This document shows positions 7,656 to 17,276 of a stretch of DNA of 17,605 bases, in pieces (position 1 is the first letter of the stretch; each line of letters begins with the position of its first letter). This DNA comes from Globomyces pollinis-pini (lineage: Eukaryota; Chytridiomycota; Chytridiomycetes; Rhizophydiales; Globomycetaceae). The notes under the pieces are model-generated. The model saw nothing but the letters and a program-made list of their open reading frames with translations, was not told the DNA's origin and searched no databases. The position numbers and the translations under genes are program-made. Location of the stretch: contig MU621406.1 in NCBI GenBank assembly GCA_025399215.1, positions 1,756-19,360 on the forward strand. Reading direction: 5' to 3'.

Positions 7656-8537
7656 AATTTTATGAGATTCAGGGTTAGTTGATATTGGATTGGCATCTGC
7701 TTTAATCGTTTACCATATACAAATGACTTGCTGCTCTACTATATGGACCTCCAGGGTCTGCAGAAACAGACGGCAAACATATGGGCAAAACAGTCTGGTG
7801 TGTTCATCCAACCCTTCCCCGCAAATGGGTATCATCAGAATTATTGACACCATTTCGGCAATTCGCTAATAAAATACAATCTATTTCACCACCATTATCA
7901 TAGCTGATGATAAAGGTGGTAATAGCACCTATTCCATAAGCAATTATTGCACACAATTCACTGACGGGCGGAGTATCGAACATGAAGCATTTGATTCACA
8001 CTAGATAATCTGGTTCTGGTGGCCACTAACAAATCAGAGAAAAATATTTACCAGCACCATTAGAAGGCTTTATCAATGATAAGTTAGCATTTTGATTCTG
8101 AAATCGTGCACTTGGAAATCTACAATCAATAAGAAAGTCTTTTTGTAAATCCTGAGGACCTGAGCTAACCATGCATGAATGACAATCAAGGATGACAGTA
8201 AGACAAGTAAGTTCATTATCAGGTTCTGTTTTTTTTGTAATTCAACAGTATTTAATTCTCCACAATTTTTCTGTAATCATTGATGACAAAAGGCAATGTG
8301 TCATTTGAAATACCTATGCTTGTAATCGATCAATTATCCCGGTTTGTCATTAAATTAGAACCACTTTGATGTCCAGCTGAAGAGTCGTTTGAATTGCTAT
8401 TGGGTTACTTTAAGATCTATAATAGGAGTTTTTTGTCATTATGAAGTGTAACAATGTTATAGTCTAATGGCGTTACACATTTGCAGTCTATTGGATCCAA
8501 GGCCTCTAATTGTAATAGCATCATTAATTTGTATAAA
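7656..8537. other. No clear gene; one hairpin
   Basis: Short frames on both strands. On the minus strand around 7870-8000 and 8180-8500 several open pieces look protein-like (for example ALDPIDCKCVTPLDYNIV near 8450-8505), but stops interrupt them and no family is recognised. Probably decayed coding sequence. Confidence 0.4.
7888..7920. repeat. Hairpin, 14-nt arms with 5-nt loop
   Basis: ACCACCATTATCAT (7888-7901) pairs with ATGATAAAGGTGGT (7907-7920), 13 of 14 positions, around the loop AGCTG. No poly-T or known motif is attached. Confidence 0.75.
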
Positions 8538-8729
8538 TTATGCTAGTGTTGCACCATTTATACAGGTTTCTTGTACACGTGAGATCCTAGAAGACTCATT
8601 GAAGATGCAAGGATTGGCAAAGTAATAACCATTAATCAGTTCGTGAATAACATTCTTGCAGACTCCATTCACATGAACAACATTCTTGCGTACTCTATTC
8701 ACAGTGAGTGACCAAGAATCAACTACCAT
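8538..8729 (-). CDS. Unrecognised short ORF with a duplicated 10-residue unit
   Basis: The ATG at 8729 opens 63 codons on the minus strand. Residues near the N-terminus repeat as NRVRKNVVHV then NGVCKNVIHE, the product of a 30-bp tandem duplication at 8644-8703. The rest has several Cys and Asn. No family is recognised. It may be an exon remnant of a larger minus-strand relic covering about 8200-9128. Confidence 0.3.
   Translation of the reverse strand: MVVDSWSLTVNRVRKNVVHVNGVCKNVIHELINGYYFANPCIFNESSRISRVQETCINGATLA
8644..8703. repeat. Tandem repeat, two copies of 30 bp
   Basis: Adjacent 30-bp units at 8644-8673 and 8674-8703 share 26 of 30 bases (core ACATTCTTGC, end ATTCACA). The period is a multiple of three, so the minus-strand frame across it is kept. 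Confidence 0.85.
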
Positions 8730-8924
8730 CAGAAAACACAGAGGAATAGATTGGTCATAGGTAAGTAGGTTATTGCAAATTGAAGGGTTATTATGTCTCG
8801 CAGATAAATCATTTCTTCATCAAAATGGTCAGTATAACAGATAGAACTGGCATTTTTCAACAAAGACTAATAGCAACTAGTATTAGAAGAGTCAAGCATC
8901 TCTTTCATTCGGTCTCTATCATTG

Positions 8925-9128
8925 TTAAGTATCCAGACCTCCAGTAAATTCACATTTCAGTTCTTCCACTTCAACTTTTTCATTAGGTTTTTCTGGGCCC
9001 ACTATCATAATAACTCTTATGTTTCCTGAATCCTCATAACTAATATTTAATCGATGTAAAATCTTCCAAATTTTTTGGTGTTTATTTTTTAGTTTTTTCA
9101 CTAATGCAAAGAGAGAAGGTATATAACT
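8925..9128 (-). pseudogene. Unrecognised exon-like ORF, cut off at the Mif2 boundary
   Basis: The minus strand is open for 68 codons between a TGA at 9131-9129 and TAA at 8925. There is no ATG near its start. The translation is convincingly protein-like: a basic Lys-rich start, then ILHRLNISYEDSGNIRVIMI, then VGPEKPN and an acidic KVEVEELKCEF segment. Below the stop, further open pieces continue on the same strand. Its upstream end reaches the 5' end of Mif2, so it is either the 3' part of a gene cut at the subtelomere-core junction or an internal exon. Family unknown. Confidence 0.35.
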
Positions 9129-9208
9129 TCAAGACTAACCCTCAGGTAGGATAACTGTAGCTTACAATAAAGGTTATAGGAAGGCCAAACCAGTACTTTG
9201 ATATTGGA

Positions 9209-12086
9209 ATGGTAGGTAGAAAGACTGGTTGGAGACCCTTGGATTTAGATCGGACTGGTGATGATTTGGATGAAATAGATCAATATTTTGGTAATCGTTC
9301 TTTATATTTATCTCTAGATACTCCTCAACCAAAAGAGAAAGATGATCGCAGTCATTTCCCTCCTCCTGACAATCACAACACACCAACTCACAACCCCGCC
9401 AGTCCAAACGGCAGCACCACTGGAAGCATAAAAGAACTAGGTCCAAAAACTCTGAGAACTCCTGTATATTTTCAAAATCAAAGGCATCCGGATGGGTTTG
9501 TCAGACCATCGCCTGTTTACTCAGAACCAAGGCCAGTCATTTACTGTGAACGTCCAGTTGGAGCTCCATGGCCACAATCAGTCAATCCAATCCGTGGATC
9601 CGACCCTAGAGGTATGCCTGAGCCTCGAATACATCCCTATGCACATCGACAGTCTTTCCGAGAACCTGTCTTTGTTCAATATGAAGGCCCTTTCCACGGT
9701 CAATATATGCCCCATCCGTCCGAAAGGCATTTTCATCGACGGTATAGTCCTTATAGTAGACTTCCAAGGGAAGACCCTTATTTTCAGACTCAGGAACCTG
9801 ATTATGGCCCTAATAGAATTCGAAGTATGTCAGAGAGTCCCAAAAACACCGCCTCACCTAGTAACAAGTTGATTCCTTATCCAAATTCACAAGTATCAAA
9901 AGCTATACTATTTCGAGATGAAGATTTGGAATTGGAAAATCAAACTGTAATCGATGAGAATGAAAAATCTGAAAATAGCTCTGAAAATACTTCAAAAGAT
10001 CATAATGAATTAAATGTGAATAACCCTGTCAATGAACCAGATATGAACGAATCAGCAGTAAAAGAGACAAACAAAAAGCCTCGTGAGTCAATACGAAAGC
10101 GGCTTGGAATGATATCAAAACCATCTAGAAAGCTGTCTGCTGTTTGGGATAAAACTCAAGAGAGCCCAATTCAAAAAACAACAAAAAGGACACCAAGCTC
10201 GAAGACAGATAAAAATTCAAAAACAAAAGTCTCCACTGATGTATGGGATCTGCCTGAGGAAAAATCAATCCAAAAGTTTACCCCTAAAGCACCAAAGTTG
10301 AAATCCACCAGAACTCCAAAATCATCACTCTCAAAACTATCAACAGATCTCTCACCAAGGTAGTTTCTATCGATATTGATATCATTTTAGTCCAAAGGAT
10401 TCAATAAATAATAATGACGAAGAAAAAGGTGCAATTGAAGATGATGTTGTCTCTGACTCTGAAGAAGAATCGATTGATTTATCTCTCCAAAAAGCAAAAG
10501 TTAGTGAACTCGTTGATTATTCATCCGTACCAAAAACTAGCGAATCTAACGTGCAAAACTCAAATGAAGGTTTGTTCAAAAACATTACTAATTTGTTCAA
10601 TAGATATTGAAGAAATGATCGAAGATTTATTGGACGGCTCAGAGCCTCACTCTGGTTTACAACCTGCTGCGAAAGATGTATCTGTTCATGGAAGCGACGC
10701 TTCTGAAGTAGAATCAAATCAAGTTTCTGGGGAAACAGTTGTGTCTAGCCTGGAAAATGAAAGTGTAAATAATGAGAGTGTGATTAATACGAATACTATT
10801 GAAGAAGGTGAAAATTTAAACAATCCACATGACAAGAATGACAAATGTGAACCAGAAAATACTGACCAGAAAAAGAGGGGGCTGCCAATTCATAGAACAC
10901 CATTGAAATCAACTCCGATTAGACAGAAACACATACCAACAAAAACCATAAAAACTCCTTTAACTATCACTAAAGCAAATAGCACTGGAAAGGGTGTTGC
11001 TGAGCAGACAGATACAGTACCACAACAGAAATCATCTCCAAAGAAATCTCAATCCAATACTAACGGTAATACCAAATCAAAGCCGCATTCCAAAAAGTCA
11101 AGAATAGTTTTATCAGATGAGGAGAAAAGTGAATCAGGTGACTCTAACCATTCTCATCATGAACTTGGTTATATTCCAGATGATGTTGCTACAGAAGATG
11201 AAGATGGAAGCGGGCAAAGTTTAGAGCGAACTACTTCTGCTGAGGACACTGAAGCTACAGTAATAAATCGTAAAAGGGGTCGATTACCAAAGAAATCGAA
11301 AGGAACTGTCAGTCGATTGAATTATACAAAAAAGACCAGTGTTGTGCAAAAAGAAGTGATTCGACATACTGGGGGTGATTCAGATGAAGAAGGTGTTAGA
11401 CGTAGTAAAAGAATGAAGATAGAACCATTAGCCTATTGGAAAAATGAAAAGGCTATATATGGTCCAGAAGAGACAGGTAAGTTATGAAATTGATTAAGCT
11501 TTGTATCAGAAATCATTCGAGTTTTGACTGATGAAGAATCTATACCTACAAAGCATCAATCTAGACCAAAACAGAAATCAAACAAGTCAAGACCAAAAAA
11601 ATCACCAGCTGTTCCACAAGAGATCAACGTCTTGAACTACTTGACGAGAGAAGAAGAAAAACAAAGTAATTTAAATAATGTATAATGAAATTAGGAATTG
11701 CTGTGACTGAAGAAATGATCAGGATTCCTCGAGATAAAGGAGACACATCTTATCGATTCCAGAAAGTTTTTAGTGAGGGGGATTTCCTAGCATCTGGAAT
11801 TTTGGAAATACCAAGAGGATCAATGAAACCCATGAAGAATTCATCCTCCTCTGCCATGGTAAATGACCTTTATATTTCATTGGACTAGATTTTTTACTTG
11901 ATATGCGGTGAATCTGAAATACAAGTGAACAAAACAACATTCAAGATTCAGGCAGGTGGTCAATTTATGGTACCTAGAGGTAATGAGATTGCAAGTTGAC
12001 GATTAGGAAATCAGTATAGAATCACGAACATTGGACAAGAAGAATGCAGATTATTTTTTTGTCATGGAAAAGAGATTTTTAAATAA
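9209..12086 (+). CDS. MIF2: Mif2 / CENP-C inner kinetochore protein
   Basis: This protein binds CENP-A nucleosomes and builds the kinetochore. Seven exons join in frame (introns 10360-10390, 10570-10603, 11477-11509, 11666-11694, 11859-11888, 11980-12006; 27-34 nt each), giving 897 residues. The start region has the Mif2 N-terminal box GRKTG and DDLDEIDQYFG. A long Ser/Lys-rich disordered middle follows. At residues about 709-727 the CENP-C motif appears (RRSKRMKIEPLAYWKNEK; Arg and Trp positions kept), which docks on CENP-A. The last about 110 residues form the dimerising cupin (ILEIPRGS, FYLICGESEIQV, GGQFMVPRGNQY). In-frame sequence upstream of the ATG (RPNQYFDIG) also fits the family box, so an upstream exon is likely: ATG 9104-9145, a 27-nt intron ending AAG, exon from 9173, total 923 residues. 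The gene appears intact and is convergent with the acylphosphatase gene. Confidence 0.93.
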
Positions 12087-12202
12087 GATTCATTTTTTTA
12101 AGATAGTATTTTCAAGATGTATTTAGAGAAAGTATCCATGTTATCTAGCAAGCACAAAGTGGTACGTGAAATTTAAATCGATGCTAGTAGATTGAGTTTA
12201 TT

Positions 12203-12565
12203 TTATCTTTTAATTGAGAATGTTTCAAAGGCTACTGCTTCAATAGAGGTTATAGTGCTATGTAATGACGCAATGATTGACTTTGGTGAACCTGTTGTTT
12301 TCAGCCAACTTTTGAATTTTTGAACATTTGCTTCAGTTCCTTGTGCAATACCTTTGACCGAATTTTGATTCGTATTGTAAACGTATCCCACCAGATGAAG
12401 TTCTTTTGCTTTTATCTGAGTATATTTTCTGAAATAAACACCTAAAGGGTGAACTCAGTCTATGAAAGATAGACAACCAATCAGATCTGGAATGGATTGA
12501 TAGATAAAGATGAAACTACCTTGAACTTTGCCTTCTACTGTAAATTGCATTGACACCAGGGTCAT
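12203..12565 (-). CDS. Acylphosphatase
   Basis: Acylphosphatase (EC 3.6.1.7) hydrolyses carboxyl-phosphate bonds such as that of 1,3-bisphosphoglycerate in the cytosol. Exon 1 is 12565-12520 (ATG at 12565) and exon 2 is 12441-12203, with a 78-nt intron (GTAGTT...TTTAG). The phase is exact and the product has 94 residues, the normal family size. The signature GKVQGVYFRKYT carries the phosphate-binding loop and catalytic Arg20. GYVYNT holds catalytic Asn38, 18 residues later as in the animal enzymes. The second signature follows as NSVKGIAQG, then FKSWLKTTGSP. A second in-frame ATG (residue 6) is an alternative start. The gene is convergent with Mif2 (117 bp between stops) and divergent from the phosphatase at 13334. 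Confidence 0.95.
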
Positions 12566-13333
12566 CGAATCCTATCACCAACAAACAAAAAAATTGAACA
12601 AGTGGAAGACTACTTTGGTTCTCAATGCAATTTGGCTGGTAAACAATTAAATGGTATTTGTGGTCGTAAGCAAGATAGATTTAACATCCAAAGATAGACT
12701 GAGTGACTGCTTAATGGATGAGGGACATGGAAGGAGTTTGAGTAAGGATTATTAATACGAATGATGATATTAATGTTTATTATTACACGTTCAGCTAGTC
12801 CTTTTTCGTTCATATTGACGGGTAATTTCTATAGGAAACTACATAGCGACGTGCCAAAGTCAGTGATCAAATTATAGTCCAAAATCTATGATAGAAGGAC
12901 ATTCAGACGGCATTCAATTTACAATCAATGGTAAAAATACAACCAAACCAAGTCACTGGACTGCATCATTGTTTATTGAAAAATAGCGTGTCAAAGTCAG
13001 TGATCAATCACATCATGTGTGAATATGGGTGATCGAATGAATATGTAAATTTAACGTTTAACGATAAAAAAGTATTGAAATCAAGCTATTAGACGCGTTG
13101 ATCATACCAGTGTTTTATGAAAGAAAATTGAAACCATTGTAGTTTTTCATTTAGGCGTTTTATTGTTTCAATTCCAGGGGCGTCACAAAGCCACATCAGG
13201 ACTTTATGTTTTTGAAATCAATCTTTTTTTTTCATTTTCAAAAAGTCAGTCTACAAACTCACTTTTTAATAATTTATGATAAGAACTTCACTATCTATTA
13301 CAACCCCAACTGACAACGACAGCGGATAATTTT
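12566..13333. other. Divergent intergenic region between acylphosphatase and PRL phosphatase
   Basis: 768 bp hold the promoters of both divergent genes. I see no gene. A short open piece at about 12590-12700 (EQVEDYFGSQCNLAGK) is not supported by neighbours. Two copies of a 16-bp repeat lie at 12855 and 12992. The last 150 bp before the phosphatase are T-rich. Confidence 0.5.
12855..13007. repeat. Direct repeat CAAAGTCAGTGATCAA, two copies
   Basis: Identical 16-mers at 12855-12870 and 12992-13007, 137 bp apart, each preceded by TAGCG and a few variable bases. They sit in the shared upstream region of two divergent genes and could be a regulatory site or a remnant of duplication. Confidence 0.75.
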
Positions 13334-14069
13334 ATGACTCATCAAATCCCAAAAACCATCTTAGCCAGAATGTTCTCTATGGTTTCCATAGGTCATTTAC
13401 GTTTTGTTATTATGGATTGTCCCACAGACGATTCCATTGTTGATTACTTGAAGGTTTGTTGTTTTTTATTTGATTTTTTAGGAATTACAAATCAGAGGCG
13501 TTAATCATGTCGTCCGGGTTTGTGAGCCTTCTTATGATAAATCCATTCTAGAACTGAGTGGTATAAAGGTTCATGATTGGCCTTATCCCGATGGAGGTTT
13601 ACCTCCTAGTGATGTGTTGAATAACTTTTTAACTCTTTGTGAAAGTGAATTCGAAAATTTGACATTATCAAAAGACATCATTCAATCCAAACAAATTACT
13701 GTGATTGAAAATCCTAATGTTATAGCCGTTCATTGTGTTGCAGGTATATCATAAACAATTCTAACAATGTAAGGCTTAGGAAGAGCCCCTGTTATGGTTG
13801 CTTGTGCCTTGATCGAAGCTGGAATGGATCCTATTGATGCGATAGAGTTCATTCGTAAATGTCGAAGAGGTGCTTTTAATGCTGCTCAATTAAAGTATCT
13901 TTTGGACACTTACAAGCGGAGAAGTGCCACCAAATCGTCATTTGCATTTCTTAAAAGAGCAAGTACACCACCAAAAGACCCCTCTGAACCTTCATTTCTT
14001 TCTAAATTGTTCAAATTCAAAAAGTCATCAAATGATTTAGCAACTCCCCAACCAGTTGCAATCAAGTAG
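13334..14069 (+). CDS. PRL-type (PTP4A) protein tyrosine phosphatase
   Basis: Three exons (13334-13453, 13482-13743, 13774-14069) with 28- and 30-nt introns give 225 residues. The fold markers of the PRL family are present: [24 protein letters not shown] (regulatory-type Cys54), VHDWPYPDG with general-acid Asp72, and the P-loop HCVAGLGRAPV with nucleophile Cys125 and Arg131. [16 protein letters not shown] is the typical following helix. PRLs dephosphorylate phosphotyrosine or phosphoinositide substrates weakly and bind CNNM magnesium transporters. Two departures: about 20 extra residues lie just before the P-loop (the animal enzymes have Cys at about 104), and there is no C-terminal CAAX box. 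Instead a tail of about 50 residues, Ser/Lys/Pro-rich with KLFKFKK, ends in Ile-Lys. Intron 2 ends in AAG, a non-standard acceptor, but the frame demands it. Confidence 0.93.
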
Positions 14070-14227
14070 AATAAAGATACTTGATATTATTTCTATTTTT
14101 TTAATTTATTTTTAAGATGAAGAATAACTGAGGAAACATTTATTATGTTTGGATTGTTGTGACAAGACTGGGCCACTGTGACAAATGAAAAACGATTTCA
14201 CTTTCAAAGTCTTATAAATACAAATCA

Positions 14228-15075
14228 ATGCCAGTGTCTGAGAAATTGGAAGTGTTAAAGTCAAGGATTCCAAAATCAATTCAAACCCCAAATTTATTAT
14301 TCAACCTTCAAAATGGTAGTCAATTTACTGGTTATCAAAAATCAAACAAGAGTTCTTACCATGTGCATGTTGAACTAAAAGTAATTTAATTCTTATTCAA
14401 ATATGATTTATTGGATTCATTTAACCTTTTATTAATGATACAATCAATTTTAATTTCATTCATAGAATGTGGATTTAAGTCAATCATTCTTATGTGGATA
14501 CTTGAAAATTAAAGGATTAACTGATGATTGGCCTGATTTATGTACGTTTTTTGAAGGAGAGATCATTGGAGAGAAGCATTCATTCTTGACTAGAAAATGG
14601 TAACATTTCGATATTTTTGATGATTTTCATAGGGAGGCAGATGAAAGTATTGATCGACAACATTGGGTAAATAGAGAATATCATATTTATGTATAGTCTC
14701 AATTTCCTTCATTCAAACCAATGGAACCTTTTTTCAATCAGGATGGATTTAAACATGATTTCGATTCAGATGATTATATTTATATGAGATGGAAAGTATG
14801 ATTCTTTAACTTAATGATCTATAGGAACATTTTCTTGTACCAGATCATCGTATTAAATCCATATCTGGAGCATCATTTGCAGGATTCTATTATATTTGTT
14901 TCCGAAAATCTACAGGTGTCTTGAGTGGAATTTACTTTCAGTAAAGATTACTTTCTTAATGAATCTAGTCATCATTCAGAATGGTTTCAGCAATTACATC
15001 TAGAACATGTGAATGATCGAAGTTATTCTAGTAAGATCTGTATAATATTTATGATTAGCATTTGAATTCCGTTAG
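14228..15075 (+). CDS. GID4: GID4/Vid24 substrate receptor of the GID (CTLH) ubiquitin ligase
   Basis: GID4 is the N-degron receptor that brings Pro-starting proteins, such as gluconeogenic enzymes in yeast, to the GID E3 ligase. Seven exons join exactly (introns of 85, 33, 30, 29, 28 and 28 nt starting at 14381, 14600, 14667, 14796, 14941 and 15031), giving 204 residues, close to the conserved core. The recognised order is [49 protein letters not shown]-like [41 protein letters not shown] and the C-terminal FEFR. These form the eight-stranded barrel that binds the degron, and the tail inserts into the ligase scaffold. There is little N-terminal extension. The start ATG at 14228 is the first in frame. 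The 79-residue gene begins 51 bp downstream. Confidence 0.96.
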
Positions 15076-15125
15076 AGCTGGAAAGACTCACTCGTTATAA
15101 CTTACTTTAGATACTTAATAATAAA

Positions 15126-15417
15126 ATGTTGATAATCGTAATTGATAGGGTAAATTTTGATGAAATTAATCCACTATTTACATTGACTACCAATTATAAC
15201 TATGACGTAAGTTCTTCTTGCATATATTGTATCACGATGAGTTTTATGATCGAATCAGTCATTCACCCATCAAAGAGTCCAAGATAGATCCAATTCAATG
15301 CATTCCAAGCACCCTTTACCAAATCCTCATAAATTAAAAGAAAACTTGGGAACAAAGCAATTCCAAAACCTTGATTTTTTGGAACTGGAGTACAAATTAT
15401 GCCGAAAGGGCTACTAA
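15126..15417 (+). CDS. Unrecognised 79-residue two-exon gene
   Basis: ATG at 15126, exon 1 to 15206, a 52-nt intron (GTAAGT...ATCAG, 15207-15258) with a canonical donor, exon 2 to TAA at 15417. Both exons are whole codons and the product has 79 residues. The N-terminus is hydrophobic (MLIIVIDRVNFDEINPLF), the middle is His/Lys/Pro/Asn-rich, and the C-terminus is amphipathic (NLDFLELEYKLCRKGY). No known domain is seen. It fills most of the gap between GID4 and the LRR gene and leaves 73 bp before the LRR start. It could instead be a 3' exon of something spliced from upstream, or a chance frame; the canonical donor and clean phase speak for a gene. Confidence 0.45.
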
Positions 15418-15490
15418 GTTAGGGTTGTGAAACCCGTGATCAATTGTTTTGACAAAATCATTTTTTAAGCTTCTCCCCATCTACTTCAAA

Positions 15491-17071
15491 ATGAGACTCT
15501 GTCAACAGAGCATACAGGACTTTGTTGCAAAATTAAACATTAATGAAAGGAGAATGATTGACAATTGGTTCGCAAAAGATAAGCATGCGTATTTTCAGAA
15601 TTTACTTGCTGATAAAAGACTGGTATTAGATGTAGATATCAAATTATCAAAAGATGAAATGAAAGTCGTAATGTGGTTCTTAAATAGCGTTCCTATCTCA
15701 TCAATACAATTTGTTACTATCATAGGTACTGAATACCCTCATGCTACCATTATTGAATTACTAAAGGCCGTCTTTGAAAAGTTTGGTGAAATCAAAGAAT
15801 TGGAATTGCATGAAATCGGATTTGGGTTAACAAGCACTATCATTAAAATGGCGGAGCATTTAAATCTCACGAGTTTCAAATACATCAGTGAAGAACGTTG
15901 CTACATAAATGGTGATGATTTAAAGTCCATCGAATCTCTGTTAATGGTTGGAAGGCTGGAAAAGTTGGAGTTGGATGGAAAAATTCCAGAATTGATGTTG
16001 TTACGTTTATTTAAATCTCTCCAATCGTGTATAAACTCTATGGTATATCTAAAAATTACCAACTGTAGCTTAATGAGCGACTCAAATGCACTTTTGGCCG
16101 AATTGATCCGAAAAAGTAAAGTAATTCAACACATAAATCTACAAAAGAGTTTCATTGTTAACAGTGAAGTACTTTTGAACTCTATTAAGTCGAATCCCTT
16201 TATCAAGTCTCTTGGTTTGTCCAAATGCAACTTACAATCAAGTACCATTTTACATTTAGTACTGGATCTGCTCAAAAATTCAAATACGCTATCTGAATTA
16301 TCAATTGATGGTATTCCATTTAATGACAATCAATTATCTCAAATATTCACAGTATTAAAAGATAATTCAATACTACAAAGATTACAAATTGGAGCAGAAC
16401 CTTGTTATAGTCTGAAAAATACCACTCCAATTTTGGTAGATTATTTGACAAATAATCGAACACTCTCACAGCTATCGCTAAGAACATTTTACTTGAAGAA
16501 TAATGAATTAATTCCAATATTAAAATCATTATCCAGAAATACCACAATAGAAACGTTTCAATTTTTTGATTGGAATGTAGCTGATGATTCTCTTATCGAT
16601 GGAGTAAACGATGAGACTTTAAATGAAACAGGTATGATTGCAATTATATTTTTGACAAAAATTCTAGATGAATTGACCAAATCAAAAATCATACTGTTAT
16701 TAAAAAACAACATTACCTTGAAAAGTGTTGGACCAAGGGATGAAGATTGGAATGAACCAAGAAACCTATATGCTCCACTAGAAAACCACCAAAGAATTGA
16801 AAATCGAAATCAAACTGCCCGAGATCTATTCAAATTATCCCGTCAATTACTATTGATTTATCAAATTCCATATGATATTCGAATCATGATCTTCGAATAC
16901 GTTTGTTTTGACATGTGTTCTTTTAATGACTACAAAGTTCTAAGAGATATTTTGATGGATAAAACTCATATTGGGTCATTTACCAATCCTGATTTTTTGT
17001 TCTCTGCTAGAAATTTGATTGTACAATGCTTTCAAATTCAACTTTCCAAACACAAACTACAACTTTTGTAA
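15491..17071 (+). CDS. Leucine-rich-repeat (RNI-like) protein with a C-terminal F-box-like segment
   Basis: The frame encodes 526 residues from the ATG at 15491; the frame extends 14 codons upstream only with a TTG. Residues about 90-375 show irregular 27-30-residue leucine-rich repeats of the ribonuclease-inhibitor type (LEKLELDGKIPE, MVYLKITNCSL, IKSLGLSKCNL, LSELSIDGIPF, LSQLSLRTFYL). Such solenoids bind proteins. At about 459-475 IPYDIRIMIFEYVCFD resembles the first helix of an F-box (LPxELxxxIFxYV), unusual at the C-terminus of an LRR protein. A 36-nt stretch (16632-16667) has a perfect GTATGA...TTCTAG intron form and a length divisible by three; if spliced, the protein has 514 residues. 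Partner and role are unknown. Convergent with the ABC transporter, 205 bp between stops. Confidence 0.8.
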   Translation: MRLCQQSIQDFVAKLNINERRMIDNWFAKDKHAYFQNLLADKRLVLDVDIKLSKDEMKVVMWFLNSVPISSIQFVTIIGTEYPHATIIELLKAVFEKFGEIKELELHEIGFGLTSTIIKMAEHLNLTSFKYISEERCYINGDDLKSIESLLMVGRLEKLELDGKIPELMLLRLFKSLQSCINSMVYLKITNCSLMSDSNALLAELIRKSKVIQHINLQKSFIVNSEVLLNSIKSNPFIKSLGLSKCNLQSSTILHLVLDLLKNSNTLSELSIDGIPFNDNQLSQIFTVLKDNSILQRLQIGAEPCYSLKNTTPILVDYLTNNRTLSQLSLRTFYLKNNELIPILKSLSRNTTIETFQFFDWNVADDSLIDGVNDETLNETGMIAIIFLTKILDELTKSKIILLLKNNITLKSVGPRDEDWNEPRNLYAPLENHQRIENRNQTARDLFKLSRQLLLIYQIPYDIRIMIFEYVCFDMCSFNDYKVLRDILMDKTHIGSFTNPDFLFSARNLIVQCFQIQLSKHKLQLL

Positions 17072-17276
17072 ATGAAAATATAGCCTTTTAAAAACGTACT
17101 TGATTTTCATGATTTTAAAGTTTAAAACCATCATTACTCTATTAATCCTTTGACAAAAACATCTCATTAAAATCCATCCAATCTTTATCTGTGCCTTTTT
17201 GACAGACAAGTTCCAACGGGTCAATAAAAATAGTAATAACTCAAGACAAATCATTTTACTACAAATATGATACAGT

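Noticed and set aside
9492..9872. 126-codon ORF in another frame of Mif2
   Set aside because: Lies wholly in a Mif2 exon with clear family features in the main frame; a shadow.
15449..15490. Upstream extension of the LRR protein by 14 residues
   Set aside because: It would need a TTG start; the first ATG in frame is at 15491.
17057..17254. Minus-strand ORF of 65 codons between the LRR gene and ABC transporter
   Set aside because: No ATG-supported start that fits, hydrophobic low-complexity translation from AT-rich DNA, and it lies in the short gap between two convergent stops.
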